Origin: Pseudomonas sp. GM79
Lineage (GTDB): Bacteria; Pseudomonadota; Gammaproteobacteria; Pseudomonadales; Pseudomonadaceae
DNA length: 64,000 bases
Reading direction: 5' to 3'
Assembly (NCBI RefSeq): GCF_000282495.1
Contig: NZ_AKJE01000078.1
Coordinates: 62,001 to 126,000, forward strand
Shown in pieces: positions 43,507 through 51,665 of this stretch. The stretch's first letter is position 1, and each line of letters opens with the position of its first letter. The position numbers and the translations under genes were made by a program. A model generated the notes under the pieces. That model saw only the letters and a program-made list of their open reading frames with translations, had not been told where the DNA came from and did not search any database.

Positions 43507-44439
43507 ATGTCGTCACCGAGTCGAGTGCCCACTTACGTCATGCAGCAACGCAGCGAATTGACGGACTTTTACATCCGCGACAAAAAGGGCCGGCACGCCG
43601 AAACCAGTCCGCATCGCCATGAGTATTTCCAGATCCAGATTAACCTCGGTGGCGATACCGTGCAGCACATCGGCAATGTCGAACGTCCGTTTCCGCGCAA
43701 TACGCTGGCCTTCATCCTGCCGCATCGCGTGCACGTGATTCCGCATCCGGCCGACAGCAATTTCATGGTGATCAATTTTTCCCAGACCTTCCTGCTACCG
43801 CACTTGCAGTGTGACCCGATGGATCTGGAGGAGGTCTCGATTCTGCTGGCGCCGGAGTTGTCGCCGTTTCGCTTTCAGGAGCATCTGGATTTCATTCTGG
43901 CCGATGAAGACTTCAGTAAAGTCTGTGCCCTGATCGAGCAGATGCGAGTCCTGGATGAGAACCGTCAATTTGGCACTCGCGAGATGCTCAAGGGGTTGTT
44001 GCTGCAACTGGTGGGGAGCGTTTGTGCCTTGTATGCCGAGCCGCTCAAACGACTGGCCGAAGAGAATGCCGCCGAAGTAAGCCGGCGCGACGCGCTGAGC
44101 AGGATGTCCGAATACTTGCGCAAGAATATTGCCGACCCCGATCTCAACCTGATCAAGGTGGCTGCTGCGACCTACCTGTCACCGACGTATCTGACGCACT
44201 GGTTGCGCAAGGAAATCGGCAAGACTTTCACTGAGCTGGTGCTCGAACGCAGGATGCACGCGGCACGCAATTATTTGCTCAATGGGACACGACCGGTGGG
44301 GGAGGTGGCGAGGTTGTGCGGTTTCGCTGACGAAGCTTATTTCTCCCGACGCTTTCGCCAGATACATGGCCAGCCTCCCGGGCAATTCAGACGTCAGCAA
44401 CTCAATCCCGATACTCCGCAGTCACCGTCCAACACGTGA
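43507..44439 (+). CDS. AraC-family transcriptional regulator
   Basis: The 310-residue regulator has an N-terminal cupin-like sensing domain (SPHRHEYFQIQINLGGDTVQHIG, NTLAFILPHRVHVIPHP) and a C-terminal double helix-turn-helix (NLIKVAAATYLSPTYLTHWLRKEIG; GEVARLCGFADEAYFSRRFRQIHGQPPGQFR). ATG 43507 fits the domain boundary; the open frame to 43321 is discounted. It probably activates the divergent MFS-FAH-SDR operon in response to its substrate. Confidence 0.87.
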   Translation: MSSPSRVPTYVMQQRSELTDFYIRDKKGRHAETSPHRHEYFQIQINLGGDTVQHIGNVERPFPRNTLAFILPHRVHVIPHPADSNFMVINFSQTFLLPHLQCDPMDLEEVSILLAPELSPFRFQEHLDFILADEDFSKVCALIEQMRVLDENRQFGTREMLKGLLLQLVGSVCALYAEPLKRLAEENAAEVSRRDALSRMSEYLRKNIADPDLNLIKVAAATYLSPTYLTHWLRKEIGKTFTELVLERRMHAARNYLLNGTRPVGEVARLCGFADEAYFSRRFRQIHGQPPGQFRRQQLNPDTPQSPSNT

Positions 44440-44771
44440 TCGACAGTTGTAGGTGATGTGGCGGTAGCTACGAGGTCGATTTGGGCGCACCGGATTGGCC
44501 GAAATCGGAGCAGGTACTCAGGCGCTAGATTGGTATTGCATCCATCCAGTCCAGTTTGTCGTTACGCGAGGTCAAGACCAGTAGCCGTCAAAGTCCAAAA
44601 AAAATAGGCCCTGAGAAAATTCTTCGCCATCGCTTAATACGTTCAGCCATTAAAAAAAGCAGCCCTTTGGCACCGATAACATCGTTTCTCGGGCGTACCG
44701 TTTTTCAATATATTGGTCGCCAGATCTGGTGAATGACTAAACATTCACCACCCTCAGTGCGAGTAGTCTTA
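44440..44771. other. Intergenic region upstream of the PLP-enzyme gene
   Basis: No gene is seen. The stretch is A+T-rich towards 44600-44730 and is the probable promoter region of the 44.8-53.1 kb cluster. No clear regulator site was identified. Confidence 0.45.
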
Positions 44772-46049
44772 ATGAACAATAAACCTGACAAAGCAGGGCT
44801 AGATAACGCCGGAGCGGGGACCCGAGCGGTCTGGGGTGGGGAGCAAGTCAGGCACCCCTACAACGCCACTCAAACACCGATCGTGGTCAGCGCCGCTTAC
44901 GGTTATGACGACATCGACGTCTGGTACGACGTTGCGTTGGGCAAAACGCCGGGCTTTATCTACAGCCGCATGAGCAACCCGACGGTCGAGACCCTCGAAG
45001 CAAAAATTCGCGAGTTGGAAATGGCCGAGTCCGCCGTGGCCTTCAGCAGCGGCATGGCGGCAATCAGCAGTGTACTTTTCACCTTCCTGGCCAATGGCGA
45101 TCGTGTGGTGTCGACCAAGGACAGCTACGGTGGCACCAACAAGATTTTCGAAGAATTCCTGCCGCGCACGGGCGTTGAGGTGACCTTGTGCGAGACGTTC
45201 GATCACGAGGAGATCGAGCGTGAAATTGCCAAAGGCTGCCAGTTGTTGTACCTGGAAACGCCGACCAACCCGACCTTGAAAATACTCGATATCCAGCGTT
45301 TGGTGGCTGCGGCCAAGCGCGTCGGTGCCGTGGTGGTGGCGGACAACACCTTTGCCACGCCGCTGAATCAGAACCCCTTGGCGTTAGGGGTGGACGTGGT
45401 CATCCACAGCGCGACCAAGTTCCTCAGCGGTCATGGCGACGTGCTTGGCGGCCTGGTTTGCGGCAGCGAATCCTTGATGGCCAAGGTTCGTCATTATCGG
45501 GAAATCAACGGTGCGACGCTCGATCCGTTCTCGGCCTACATGATTATCCGGGGCATGAAAACGCTGGTGCTGCGCATGCGTCAACAGCAACGCAGTGCCC
45601 GTGCTCTGGCGGAGTTCCTCTGCACCGAACCGCTGGTGGAGTCGGTCAATTATCCCGGCTTGCCCGGTCATCCGAACCACGCTGTGGCGTGCACGCAAAT
45701 GTCCGGCTTCGGCGCCATCGTCAGTTTTGTTCTGGTCGGTGGGATGGACACGGTCAAAGTGCTCTTGCCACGTCTGCGATTCGCCCACTGCGCGGGCAAT
45801 CTCGGTGCAGTGGAAACCATTTACGGCCCGGCCCGGACCACCAGCCATGTCGAGAACACGCTGGAGGAACGACTGGCTCTGGGTATCTCCGAAGGACTGG
45901 TGCGGGTCTCAGTCGGCATTGAAGACACTGACGATCTGCTCGACGATTTAAAGCAGGCGTTCGCCTTTGTCAGGTGTTCGCGCGATGAGCTGGCACAGGC
46001 AAACACACAGCACTCAAACAACAAAACGTGCATCGAGGCAGCAAGCTGA
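44772..46049 (+). CDS. Cys/Met-metabolism PLP enzyme (cystathionine gamma-synthase/lyase family)
   Basis: The 425-residue enzyme has the complete fold-type I signature: GFIYSRMSNPTVETLEAKI, VAFSSGMAAISSVLF for PLP phosphate, YLETPTNPTLKILDI, VVADNTFATPLNQNPLALGVDVVIHSATKFLSGHGDVLGG with the Schiff-base lysine in SATK, and SVGIEDTDDLLDDL. The family covers cystathionine gamma-synthase, gamma-lyase and methionine gamma-lyase. ATG 44772 is chosen over 44733. It is followed by an amino-acid permease, so a catabolic gamma-elimination or gamma-replacement role is favoured over biosynthesis. Confidence 0.87.
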   Translation: MNNKPDKAGLDNAGAGTRAVWGGEQVRHPYNATQTPIVVSAAYGYDDIDVWYDVALGKTPGFIYSRMSNPTVETLEAKIRELEMAESAVAFSSGMAAISSVLFTFLANGDRVVSTKDSYGGTNKIFEEFLPRTGVEVTLCETFDHEEIEREIAKGCQLLYLETPTNPTLKILDIQRLVAAAKRVGAVVVADNTFATPLNQNPLALGVDVVIHSATKFLSGHGDVLGGLVCGSESLMAKVRHYREINGATLDPFSAYMIIRGMKTLVLRMRQQQRSARALAEFLCTEPLVESVNYPGLPGHPNHAVACTQMSGFGAIVSFVLVGGMDTVKVLLPRLRFAHCAGNLGAVETIYGPARTTSHVENTLEERLALGISEGLVRVSVGIEDTDDLLDDLKQAFAFVRCSRDELAQANTQHSNNKTCIEAAS

Positions 46050-46199
46050 AGTTTTAACGTTAGTACCTCACGACAAGGCCGTTAGTGAGGCGTTCATGAA
46101 GTGGAATAATAATAAAACCAGTGGCGACCTGTTTTGACTCTGCCCCGTGACTCATCGCAGACGTTATTGCGCGCCCTAACAACTTTCATGAGAGCAACC

Positions 46200-47630
46200 A
46201 TGTCCATAAAAGAAGAACAACTCAACACACGTACCGGCTTTAAACAGGAAATGCAGACGCGCCATATTGTCATGTTGGCATTGGGTGGCGTCATTGGTAC
46301 CGGGCTGTTTCTCACGTCCGGGTACACCGTTAACCAGGCCGGTCCGTTGGGTGCGGTCATCGCTTATATCATCGGCGCACTCATGGTTTACATGGTCATG
46401 ATGTGCTTGGGCGAATTGGCAGTGCAGATGCCGGAAACGGGTTCGTTCAGCACCTACGCTACGCGTTTTCTCGGACCCGGCACCGGCTACACCGTGGCGT
46501 GGTTGTATTGGCTGACCTGGACTGTGGCAATCGGCTCTGAATTTACCGCCGCCGGTATTTTGATGGCGCGTTGGTTTCCGGATACGCCTGTATGGATTTG
46601 GAGTGCGCTGTTCGCAGGCTTGGTGTTTCTGACCAACGTGATATCGGTGCGCTTGTTCGCTGAGACTGAATTCTGGTTATCACTGGTCAAAGTGGTGACC
46701 GTGGTGGTGTTTCTGCTAATCGGTGGTGGCGCGATTCTCGGCCTGCTGCATATCGATCAGGCTCACAGTATCGGGCTGAGCAACTTCACTCGCGAGGGGC
46801 TTTTCCCTACCGGTTTCATGTCAATTGCCATGACGTTACTGGCGGTCTCCTTTGCGTTCTCCGGCACTGAATTGATTGGCATCGCCGCGGGTGAAACCAA
46901 GGACCCCCAGCGTAATGTGCCGCGTGCCATTCGCACTACAGTGCTACGCCTGGCAATCTTTTTCGTGGGGACCATTTTTGTCCTGGCGACCTTGTTACCC
47001 CGTGAACAGGCCGGGCTCGTAGAGAGTCCGTTCGTCACCGTGTTCACCTACATCGGGATTCCGTACTCCGCAGACATCATGAATTTCGTGATCATCAGTG
47101 CCTTGTTGTCGGCTGCCAACTCCGGTTTGTACGCTGCTTCACGGATGCTCTGGACCCTGAGTGACCAAGGTCACCTGCCCAAGCAGTTCTCGGCCCTGAC
47201 CCGCATGGGCACACCACTCAACGCCATTATCGTCAGCATGGCCGGTGGCGCCGCATCGTTGCTCAGTAGCGTGTTTGCCGCCGATACCATCTATCTGGCA
47301 CTGGTGTCGATATCTGGGTTGGCGGTGGTGGTGGTGTGGATGAGCATTGCCGCGAGCCAGATTGCTTTTCGCCGTCACTATGTAGCCAATGGAGGCGATG
47401 TCCGCGATCTTAAGTTTCGCGTCCGGGGTTATCCGTGGGTGCCACTGGGAGCGCTAATCTGCTGCAGCCTGGCGTGTGTCGGGATTGCTTTCGACCCTGA
47501 ACAGCGGGTAGCTCTGTACTTCGGTTTGCCATTCATCGCCTGGTGCTATTTCGTGTATTACATTACCCGCAAAAGCCGCGAGCGACGCTTGTCGGTTACC
47601 CCCTTGGCACAACCTTCCGATGCGTACTAG
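46200..47630 (+). CDS. Amino-acid permease, S-methylmethionine permease (MmuP)-like
   Basis: The 476-residue APC-family carrier has about 12 helices and is close by eye to E. coli MmuP: TRHIVMLALGGVIGTGLFLTSGYT, TGYTVAWLYWLTWTVAIGSEFTAAG, VSFAFSGTELIGIAAGETKDPQ, SALLSAANSGLYAASRMLWTLS and FDPEQRVALYFGLPF. MmuP imports S-methylmethionine. ATG 46200 is used. Together with the PLP enzyme before it and homoserine dehydrogenase after it, an amino acid of the methionine/homoserine group is the likely substrate. Confidence 0.85.
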   Translation: MSIKEEQLNTRTGFKQEMQTRHIVMLALGGVIGTGLFLTSGYTVNQAGPLGAVIAYIIGALMVYMVMMCLGELAVQMPETGSFSTYATRFLGPGTGYTVAWLYWLTWTVAIGSEFTAAGILMARWFPDTPVWIWSALFAGLVFLTNVISVRLFAETEFWLSLVKVVTVVVFLLIGGGAILGLLHIDQAHSIGLSNFTREGLFPTGFMSIAMTLLAVSFAFSGTELIGIAAGETKDPQRNVPRAIRTTVLRLAIFFVGTIFVLATLLPREQAGLVESPFVTVFTYIGIPYSADIMNFVIISALLSAANSGLYAASRMLWTLSDQGHLPKQFSALTRMGTPLNAIIVSMAGGAASLLSSVFAADTIYLALVSISGLAVVVVWMSIAASQIAFRRHYVANGGDVRDLKFRVRGYPWVPLGALICCSLACVGIAFDPEQRVALYFGLPFIAWCYFVYYITRKSRERRLSVTPLAQPSDAY

Positions 47631-47688
47631 GCACTGTCGACGGGGTGGGCAAGCGTGCTCGGTGGAGGGGGGCATTGAGGCTCAGACC

Positions 47689-48579
47689 ATGAAGCAAAAG
47701 ACGTTACCCCCATTGAACTGGTTGCGGGCATTCGAGGTGTCCGCCCGTTGCCTGAACTTCACTCACGCTGCCGAAGAACTGTTTTTGACCCAGGGTGCGG
47801 TAAGCCAGCAGATCCGCCAATTGGAAAACCATCTGGGGGTGGCGCTGTTCAAGCGCTTGCCCCGTGGCCTGGGGCTGACCGAGGAAGGACAGGCCTATCT
47901 GCCGGTTGTGCAAGATGCGATCACTCGACTGGCGGTAGGGACCAACGAAATTTTTGGCCAGCACAAACGCCGGCCGATCAAGGTGCGCGGCAGCCTGGCG
48001 TTTTTCGTGCACTGGCTGGCGCCCAAGCTGGTGGGCTTTCGCCAGGCCCATCCACAGGTCGACATCCGCTACATCAGCAACATCTGGGTCAAGGAACTGG
48101 ATGGTGAGGATGACATGGAAATTCGCTGGGGCCATGGTCAATGGCCCGGCCTGGTGTCGCAGCGCCTGACTTGGGACACCCTGTTTCCGGTCTGCTCGCC
48201 AGCCCTGATGGCGAACTCGCCGCTGACGGTGCCGGCGGACGTGGCGCACCATCCGTTGTTGCATGTCCTGGGTTACGAAGAGGGTTGGGGTTACTGGTTG
48301 AACATGGTCGGTGCGGATACCGTCGATTCGTCGACAGGCATGCAGTTCGACACACTGATTTCCACTTTGCGCATGGCCGAGTTGGGACAGGGGATTGCCC
48401 TGGCCCGGTCCTCGATGGTTGATGAAATGCTTCAGGACGGGCGACTGATCGAACCCTTCGACCAGCGCATCGAAGCCAGCGAGTCGTTTTACCTCGTACG
48501 CGGTTCCGGGGCCGACCAGCACCCCGACGCGGTCATGTTTTCCACCTGGCTGGTCGAGCAGGCACATCGTTTCAAATGA
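47689..48579 (+). CDS. LysR-family regulator (GcvA-like)
   Basis: The 296-residue regulator has the N-terminal winged helix-turn-helix (NWLRAFEVSARCLNFTHAAEELFLTQGAVSQQIRQLENHLGVALF) and an effector domain. PPLNWLRAFE is characteristic of GcvA-type members. ATG 47689 is preferred; the frame overlaps the permease end upstream. It lies within the operon-like array rather than diverging from it, and may control the permease and the threonine-synthase-like gene. Confidence 0.87.
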   Translation: MKQKTLPPLNWLRAFEVSARCLNFTHAAEELFLTQGAVSQQIRQLENHLGVALFKRLPRGLGLTEEGQAYLPVVQDAITRLAVGTNEIFGQHKRRPIKVRGSLAFFVHWLAPKLVGFRQAHPQVDIRYISNIWVKELDGEDDMEIRWGHGQWPGLVSQRLTWDTLFPVCSPALMANSPLTVPADVAHHPLLHVLGYEEGWGYWLNMVGADTVDSSTGMQFDTLISTLRMAELGQGIALARSSMVDEMLQDGRLIEPFDQRIEASESFYLVRGSGADQHPDAVMFSTWLVEQAHRFK

Positions 48580-48595
48580 ATGGCCGGAGCCAACC

Positions 48596-49975
48596 ATGCG
48601 CTATGTAAGTACCCGAAATTCGGCCGTTCAAGTCGATTTCGAAAGGGTCGTGTTGTCTGGGATTGCAGAGGACGGTGGGTTGTTCGTGCCGCTCGAACTG
48701 CCACTGTTCGAACCGCAGGACATCGCCAACTGGTCGACGTTGCCCTATGACGAACTGGCCTATCGAGTGATGAGTCCGTTTGTTGGCGAGACGATCTCCG
48801 AGGCGGACCTCAAATGCATGCTCAAGGAGGCTGGCAGCCAATTCAGCCATCGGTCCCTGGCACCTTTGCATCAGGTAGATCGCAACGAATGGGTGCTGGA
48901 GCTGTTCCATGGGCCTACCCGTTCCTCGAAAGATTTTGCCGCCCAGTTGCAGGCACGGCTGGTGCAGTACTTTCTGCGCAAACGCGGGCGCCGCGCGGTG
49001 GTGCTCGGTGCCACCAACGGCGATACCGGGCTGGCGGCCATCGAGGCATTCAAGCACTGCGACGAAACGGATGTGGTTGTGTTTTACCCGGAGGCAGGTG
49101 TACCGCAAGACCAACTCCAGCACCTGCAAGCGGTGGCGCATCCCAAGGTTCATCAGTTCGCTGTGAATGGCAGCTTCGATGAGTGCCAGACCATCGTCAC
49201 CCGGCTGTTCCTGCAGTGGCCGTGCATGCAGCACGAGGCGATTAGTTTCAACTCCAGCAACTGGGTCAGTGTGTTGGCACAACTGGTGTTTTATTTCCAC
49301 GCCGTGCTGCAACTGGGGGGCGGTCAGCGTCCGATCGGTTTCAGCGTGCCAGCCGCGAGTTTTGCCGAGGTCTATGCCGGCTACATCGCGCAAAAAATGG
49401 GCTTGCCGATCATCCAGATGATCGTTGCGACCAATCAGAATGACGCGTTGCATCAGTTGTTTCTGAAGAACCACTACTCCCGGTTGCCAGCCAACAAGAC
49501 CTTGTCGCCGGCCATGGACCTGTCGATCTTTTCTAACCTGGAACGTTTTCTCTGGGAGCTCTACGGGCATGACGATCGGGCCGTGAGCGCGCTGATGGCA
49601 GCGTTCGAATCCAACGGCGAGATGACCATCGCCAACGAGTTCTGGTTACAGGCGCGGATGATCATCGACTCTTACGCGGTCAGTGATGAGGAGACGCTGA
49701 AGGAAATCACCTCGCTGTATCACGACACCGGTTACGTTATTGACCCGCATACCGCCACCGGTGTCCTCGCGGCCAGGTTGTATCGCCGAAGCCTGGTGGC
49801 GCCGATGGTTACCCTGGGTGAAATCTCGCCGGCCAAATCGGCGGTGCTGCTCGGCGAGTTGGGGATCAGCACGCCGGCGCAACACAGCCCGGTCGCGAAG
49901 CAAGGGCCGGCGCAGCTTTACCGGATTAAACCGGACGACCTCGACACCATCCATCAGCTGCTCGGCGCGCTGTGA
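48596..49975 (+). CDS. Threonine synthase-like PLP enzyme
   Basis: The 459-residue protein aligns in outline with threonine synthase: MRYVSTRNSAVQVDFERVVLSGIAEDGGLFVP at the N-terminus, ELFHGPTRSSKDFAAQL with the PLP lysine, VVLGATNGDTGLAAIEAF for phosphate binding, and a C-terminal VTLGEISPAKSAVLLGEL. Key positions differ from housekeeping enzymes: FKDF becomes SKDF and GATSGDTG becomes GATNGDTG. Threonine synthase converts O-phosphohomoserine to threonine. In this cluster it may act on another homoserine derivative. RBS GGAGCCAACC precedes the ATG. Confidence 0.83.
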   Translation: MRYVSTRNSAVQVDFERVVLSGIAEDGGLFVPLELPLFEPQDIANWSTLPYDELAYRVMSPFVGETISEADLKCMLKEAGSQFSHRSLAPLHQVDRNEWVLELFHGPTRSSKDFAAQLQARLVQYFLRKRGRRAVVLGATNGDTGLAAIEAFKHCDETDVVVFYPEAGVPQDQLQHLQAVAHPKVHQFAVNGSFDECQTIVTRLFLQWPCMQHEAISFNSSNWVSVLAQLVFYFHAVLQLGGGQRPIGFSVPAASFAEVYAGYIAQKMGLPIIQMIVATNQNDALHQLFLKNHYSRLPANKTLSPAMDLSIFSNLERFLWELYGHDDRAVSALMAAFESNGEMTIANEFWLQARMIIDSYAVSDEETLKEITSLYHDTGYVIDPHTATGVLAARLYRRSLVAPMVTLGEISPAKSAVLLGELGISTPAQHSPVAKQGPAQLYRIKPDDLDTIHQLLGAL

Positions 49976-49997
49976 AGGCGCGGAAACAGGAGGCCAA

Positions 49998-50435
49998 GTG
50001 AAGCGAATTCTGGACCCTCTCGATGAACACATCATCGCGGAACTGCGGCTCAATGCCCGGGCTGCCCACGCCGAGCTGGCGGCGAAGGTCAATCTGTCGC
50101 GCAATGCTGTGCGTCAGCGCATCGAACGGCTTGAGCGCGACGGGGCGATACAGGGTTATACGGTACGCACGGGGGAGGGGCGACAAGCTTCTTCGAACAT
50201 CAATGCGGTGATTTTTGTCTACCGCTACGACCGCATGCGCGGCGCGGAAGTGCTGCAGGCCCTGCGGGCAATACCGGAAGTCATTCAGTGCGATGTGATG
50301 AGTGGCGAGTTCGATCTGATGCTGCGGGTCGGCGCTGCCAGTCCGGAGCGGGTGCATAAGGTCTGGAATGAAATCTCCGCGTTGCCCGGGGTGGAAAACA
50401 CCGTGACCTCATTCGTGCTGTCGTCCGTCGTCTAA
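49998..50435 (+). CDS. Lrp/AsnC-family transcriptional regulator
   Basis: The 145-residue protein has the AsnC-type helix-turn-helix (LDEHIIAELRLNARAAHAELAAKVNLSRNAVRQRIERLERDGAIQGYTV) and a RAM effector domain (FVYRYDRMRGAEVLQALRAIPEVIQCDVMSGEFDLMLRV). A GTG start is supported by AGGAGG six bases upstream. Such regulators sense amino acids and usually control neighbouring catabolic genes; here homoserine dehydrogenase and the aldehyde dehydrogenase start 177 bases downstream after a terminator. Confidence 0.88.
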   Translation: MKRILDPLDEHIIAELRLNARAAHAELAAKVNLSRNAVRQRIERLERDGAIQGYTVRTGEGRQASSNINAVIFVYRYDRMRGAEVLQALRAIPEVIQCDVMSGEFDLMLRVGAASPERVHKVWNEISALPGVENTVTSFVLSSVV

Positions 50436-50451
50436 CCTTTTTATCGTTCTG

Positions 50452-50480
50452 AAAAAAGCCAACCTGTGTTGGCTTTTTTT
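50452..50480 (+). terminator. Intrinsic terminator after the Lrp-type gene
   Basis: AAAAAAGCCAAC-CTGT-GTTGGCTTTTTTT: 6-bp GC-rich stem extended by A/T pairs, with a T7 tract. It divides the cluster into two transcripts, the second beginning with homoserine dehydrogenase. Confidence 0.9.
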
Positions 50481-50611
50481 ATGCTTGGCGTTTTGCCCGG
50501 GTGCAGGTCATAACGCCCACAAAATAGAGCAAATTGGCCTATTCCACTGCCCTGGTCGCGCCCCTAACCTAGAGCCCAACAACCCATCACCCGGATCAAG
50601 GGCATAAAAAA

Positions 50612-51655
50612 ATGACTGAATACAAACTGGCGCTTGTCGGCTTCGGCGGTGTGAACCGGGCATTGGCTCAGCTGATTGCCGAACGTAACGAAAACTGGAA
50701 AACCGAACTGGGTTTCACTCTGAAAATCGTTGGCGTGACCGACCTGTTTCTCGGTTCGGTGATTGGCCGCGAAGGGCTGGACGCCGCGTTGCTGACCAAG
50801 CTGCCGGCAGTCAAAGGTGCATTGGCGCAGCTTCCGGGTGGCGAAGCAGATGCCCTCAACGAAGCGGTGATCAAGGACTGCGGCGCAGACATCATTGTCG
50901 AAGCCACTTTCACCAATCCGGTAGACGGCGAGCCGGCCACCTCCTTCTGCCGTTGGGCGCTGGAACGGGGCAAACATGTAGTCACCACTAACAAGGGACC
51001 CATTGCCTTGCACGGCGCCGAGCTTAATGAACTGGCTCGATGCAATAACGTCGCCTTTGAATACGAAGGTGCGGTGATGAGTGGTACGCCGGTTATTCGC
51101 CTAGCCAAGCAGTCGTTGGCAGGCAGTTCGATAATCGGTTTTGAGGGGATTCTCAACGGCACGTCCAACTTCGTTCTCACCTGCATGGAAGGCGGCCTGG
51201 GGTTTGCCGATGCGGTCAGCAAAGCACAGGACCTAGGGTATGCCGAAGCCGATCCGACTGCGGATGTCGAGGGGCATGACGTGCGCCTCAAGGTGGTGAT
51301 CCTGGCCAATGAACTGCTGGACGCCAAGCTGAACGTCAGCGATGTCAGGTGCAGCGGTATTTCCTCACTCGACCTTGGCGACATTGAAAAAGCCCGGCAG
51401 GACGGGGCTCGCTGGAAGCTAATCGGCGCAGCCATGCGTCATGCCGATGGGGCGATCAGTGCCAGTGTCGAACCGCGTCTGTTGAAACACGATCATCCGC
51501 TGGCCGGTATTTCCGGTGCCACCAATGCCGTGTCGTTTACCACCAATCTGCTCGGCGCGGTGACGGTTTCGGGGCCGGGGGCAGGGCGCATGGAAACAGC
51601 GTTTGCGCTGCTTTCGGACATCATCAGCATCCACCAGTCTGTTGCGTGCAACTAG
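50612..51655 (+). CDS. hom: Homoserine dehydrogenase
   Basis: The 347-residue enzyme has the Rossmann GFGGVNRALAQLI, VVTTNKGPIALHGAEL, the signature GILNGTSNFVLTCMEGG and AEADPTADVEGHDVRLKVVILANELL with catalytic Asp/Lys residues. It lacks the C-terminal ACT domain that gives threonine feedback control in housekeeping Hom (about 430 residues), so it should not be inhibited by threonine. That favours catabolic oxidation of homoserine to aspartate semialdehyde. It starts after the terminator at 50452 and is 10 bases before the aldehyde dehydrogenase gene. Confidence 0.88.
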   Translation: MTEYKLALVGFGGVNRALAQLIAERNENWKTELGFTLKIVGVTDLFLGSVIGREGLDAALLTKLPAVKGALAQLPGGEADALNEAVIKDCGADIIVEATFTNPVDGEPATSFCRWALERGKHVVTTNKGPIALHGAELNELARCNNVAFEYEGAVMSGTPVIRLAKQSLAGSSIIGFEGILNGTSNFVLTCMEGGLGFADAVSKAQDLGYAEADPTADVEGHDVRLKVVILANELLDAKLNVSDVRCSGISSLDLGDIEKARQDGARWKLIGAAMRHADGAISASVEPRLLKHDHPLAGISGATNAVSFTTNLLGAVTVSGPGAGRMETAFALLSDIISIHQSVACN

Positions 51656-51665
51656 GAGAAAGCCT

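Noticed and set aside
44772..46049. Naming the PLP enzyme as methionine gamma-lyase
   Set aside because: The signature motifs are common to gamma-synthases, gamma-lyases and methionine gamma-lyase, and distinguishing residues could not be assigned with confidence by eye.
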